6,433 bases of DNA, from assembly GCA_013349735.1 (NCBI GenBank), contig DUZC01000109.1:1-6433 (forward strand). The letters are read 5' to 3'. This DNA is from Rhodospirillaceae bacterium. GTDB lineage: Bacteria > Pseudomonadota > Alphaproteobacteria > Rhodospirillales > Magnetospirillaceae. Position 1 is the first letter of the stretch; each line of letters starts with the position of its first letter. The translations under genes were made by a program, and so were the position numbers. This document shows, piece after piece, positions 6,320-6,433 of the stretch. The notes under the pieces were generated by a model. It saw nothing but the letters and a program-made list of their open reading frames with translations, ran no database searches and had not been told where the DNA came from.

Positions 6320-6433
6320 ATGGCGAAGGCAAAATTTGAGCGGACGAAGCCGCATTGCAATGTGGGGACGATTGGTCACGTTGACCATGGCAAGACCTCG
6401 CTGACAGCAGCAATCACGAAGGTTCTGGCCGAG
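6320..6433 (+). CDS. tuf: Elongation factor Tu (5' end only, cut by the window edge)
   Basis: EF-Tu is the GTPase that brings aminoacyl-tRNA to the ribosomal A site. Only the first 38 codons lie in the window and the frame is open to the last base. The product begins MAKAKFERTKPHCNVGTIG and contains the P-loop GHVDHGKT at residues 19-26, diagnostic of EF-Tu. The ATG is supported by GGAG at 6307-6310, nine bases upstream, within a purine-rich run. It lies 32 bp after the fusA stop with no terminator or clear promoter between them, so it is probably co-transcribed with fusA. Many proteobacteria carry a second tuf copy; whether this one does cannot be told here. Confidence 0.96.
   Translation, partial: MAKAKFERTKPHCNVGTIGHVDHGKTSLTAAITKVLAE

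Overview
This is a conserved housekeeping segment of an alphaproteobacterial chromosome. All genes lie on the + strand in the order rpoC (3' part), rpsL, rpsG, fusA, tuf (5' end), which is the junction between the RNA polymerase ('rif') operon and the 'str' ribosomal protein/elongation factor operon. The protein sequences look alphaproteobacterial, most like the Rhodospirillales. Examples are the S12 N-terminal half, the EF-Tu start with its FERTKPHCNVG stretch, and the promoter with a CTTGAC-type -35 box. This assignment is made from memory of family sequences and is not a database result. No mobile element, CRISPR array, tRNA, rRNA or accessory gene is visible.

Layout: positions 1-2882 hold the C-terminal 959 residues of the RNA polymerase beta' subunit, starting just before the catalytic Asp triad. 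Positions 2883-3324 form a 442-bp gap. It contains a small hairpin, a perfect 15-bp terminator stem, an AT-rich block of about 100 bp, a near-consensus sigma70-type promoter (TTGACG-17-TATTAT), and a GC-rich leader of about 175 nt that ends in a U8 run shortly before rpsL. Positions 3325-4179 carry rpsL and rpsG, 12 bp apart. fusA (4209-6287) follows after 29 bp. tuf starts at 6320 after 32 bp and runs off the window with its first 38 codons.

The genes work together in expression: beta' makes RNA, S12 and S7 build the 30S decoding centre and head, EF-G drives translocation, and EF-Tu delivers aminoacyl-tRNA. The terminator plus new promoter imply that rpsL-rpsG-fusA-tuf is transcribed as a unit separate from rpoBC.

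No previously undescribed system is evident. The part that conserved genes do not explain is the rpoC-rpsL gap, chiefly the long structured leader. Its competing pairings and U8 tract suggest possible attenuation or autogenous control. The 12-bp rpsL-rpsG spacer leaves no room for the S7 operator that E. coli has there, which makes the leader the more likely control site.
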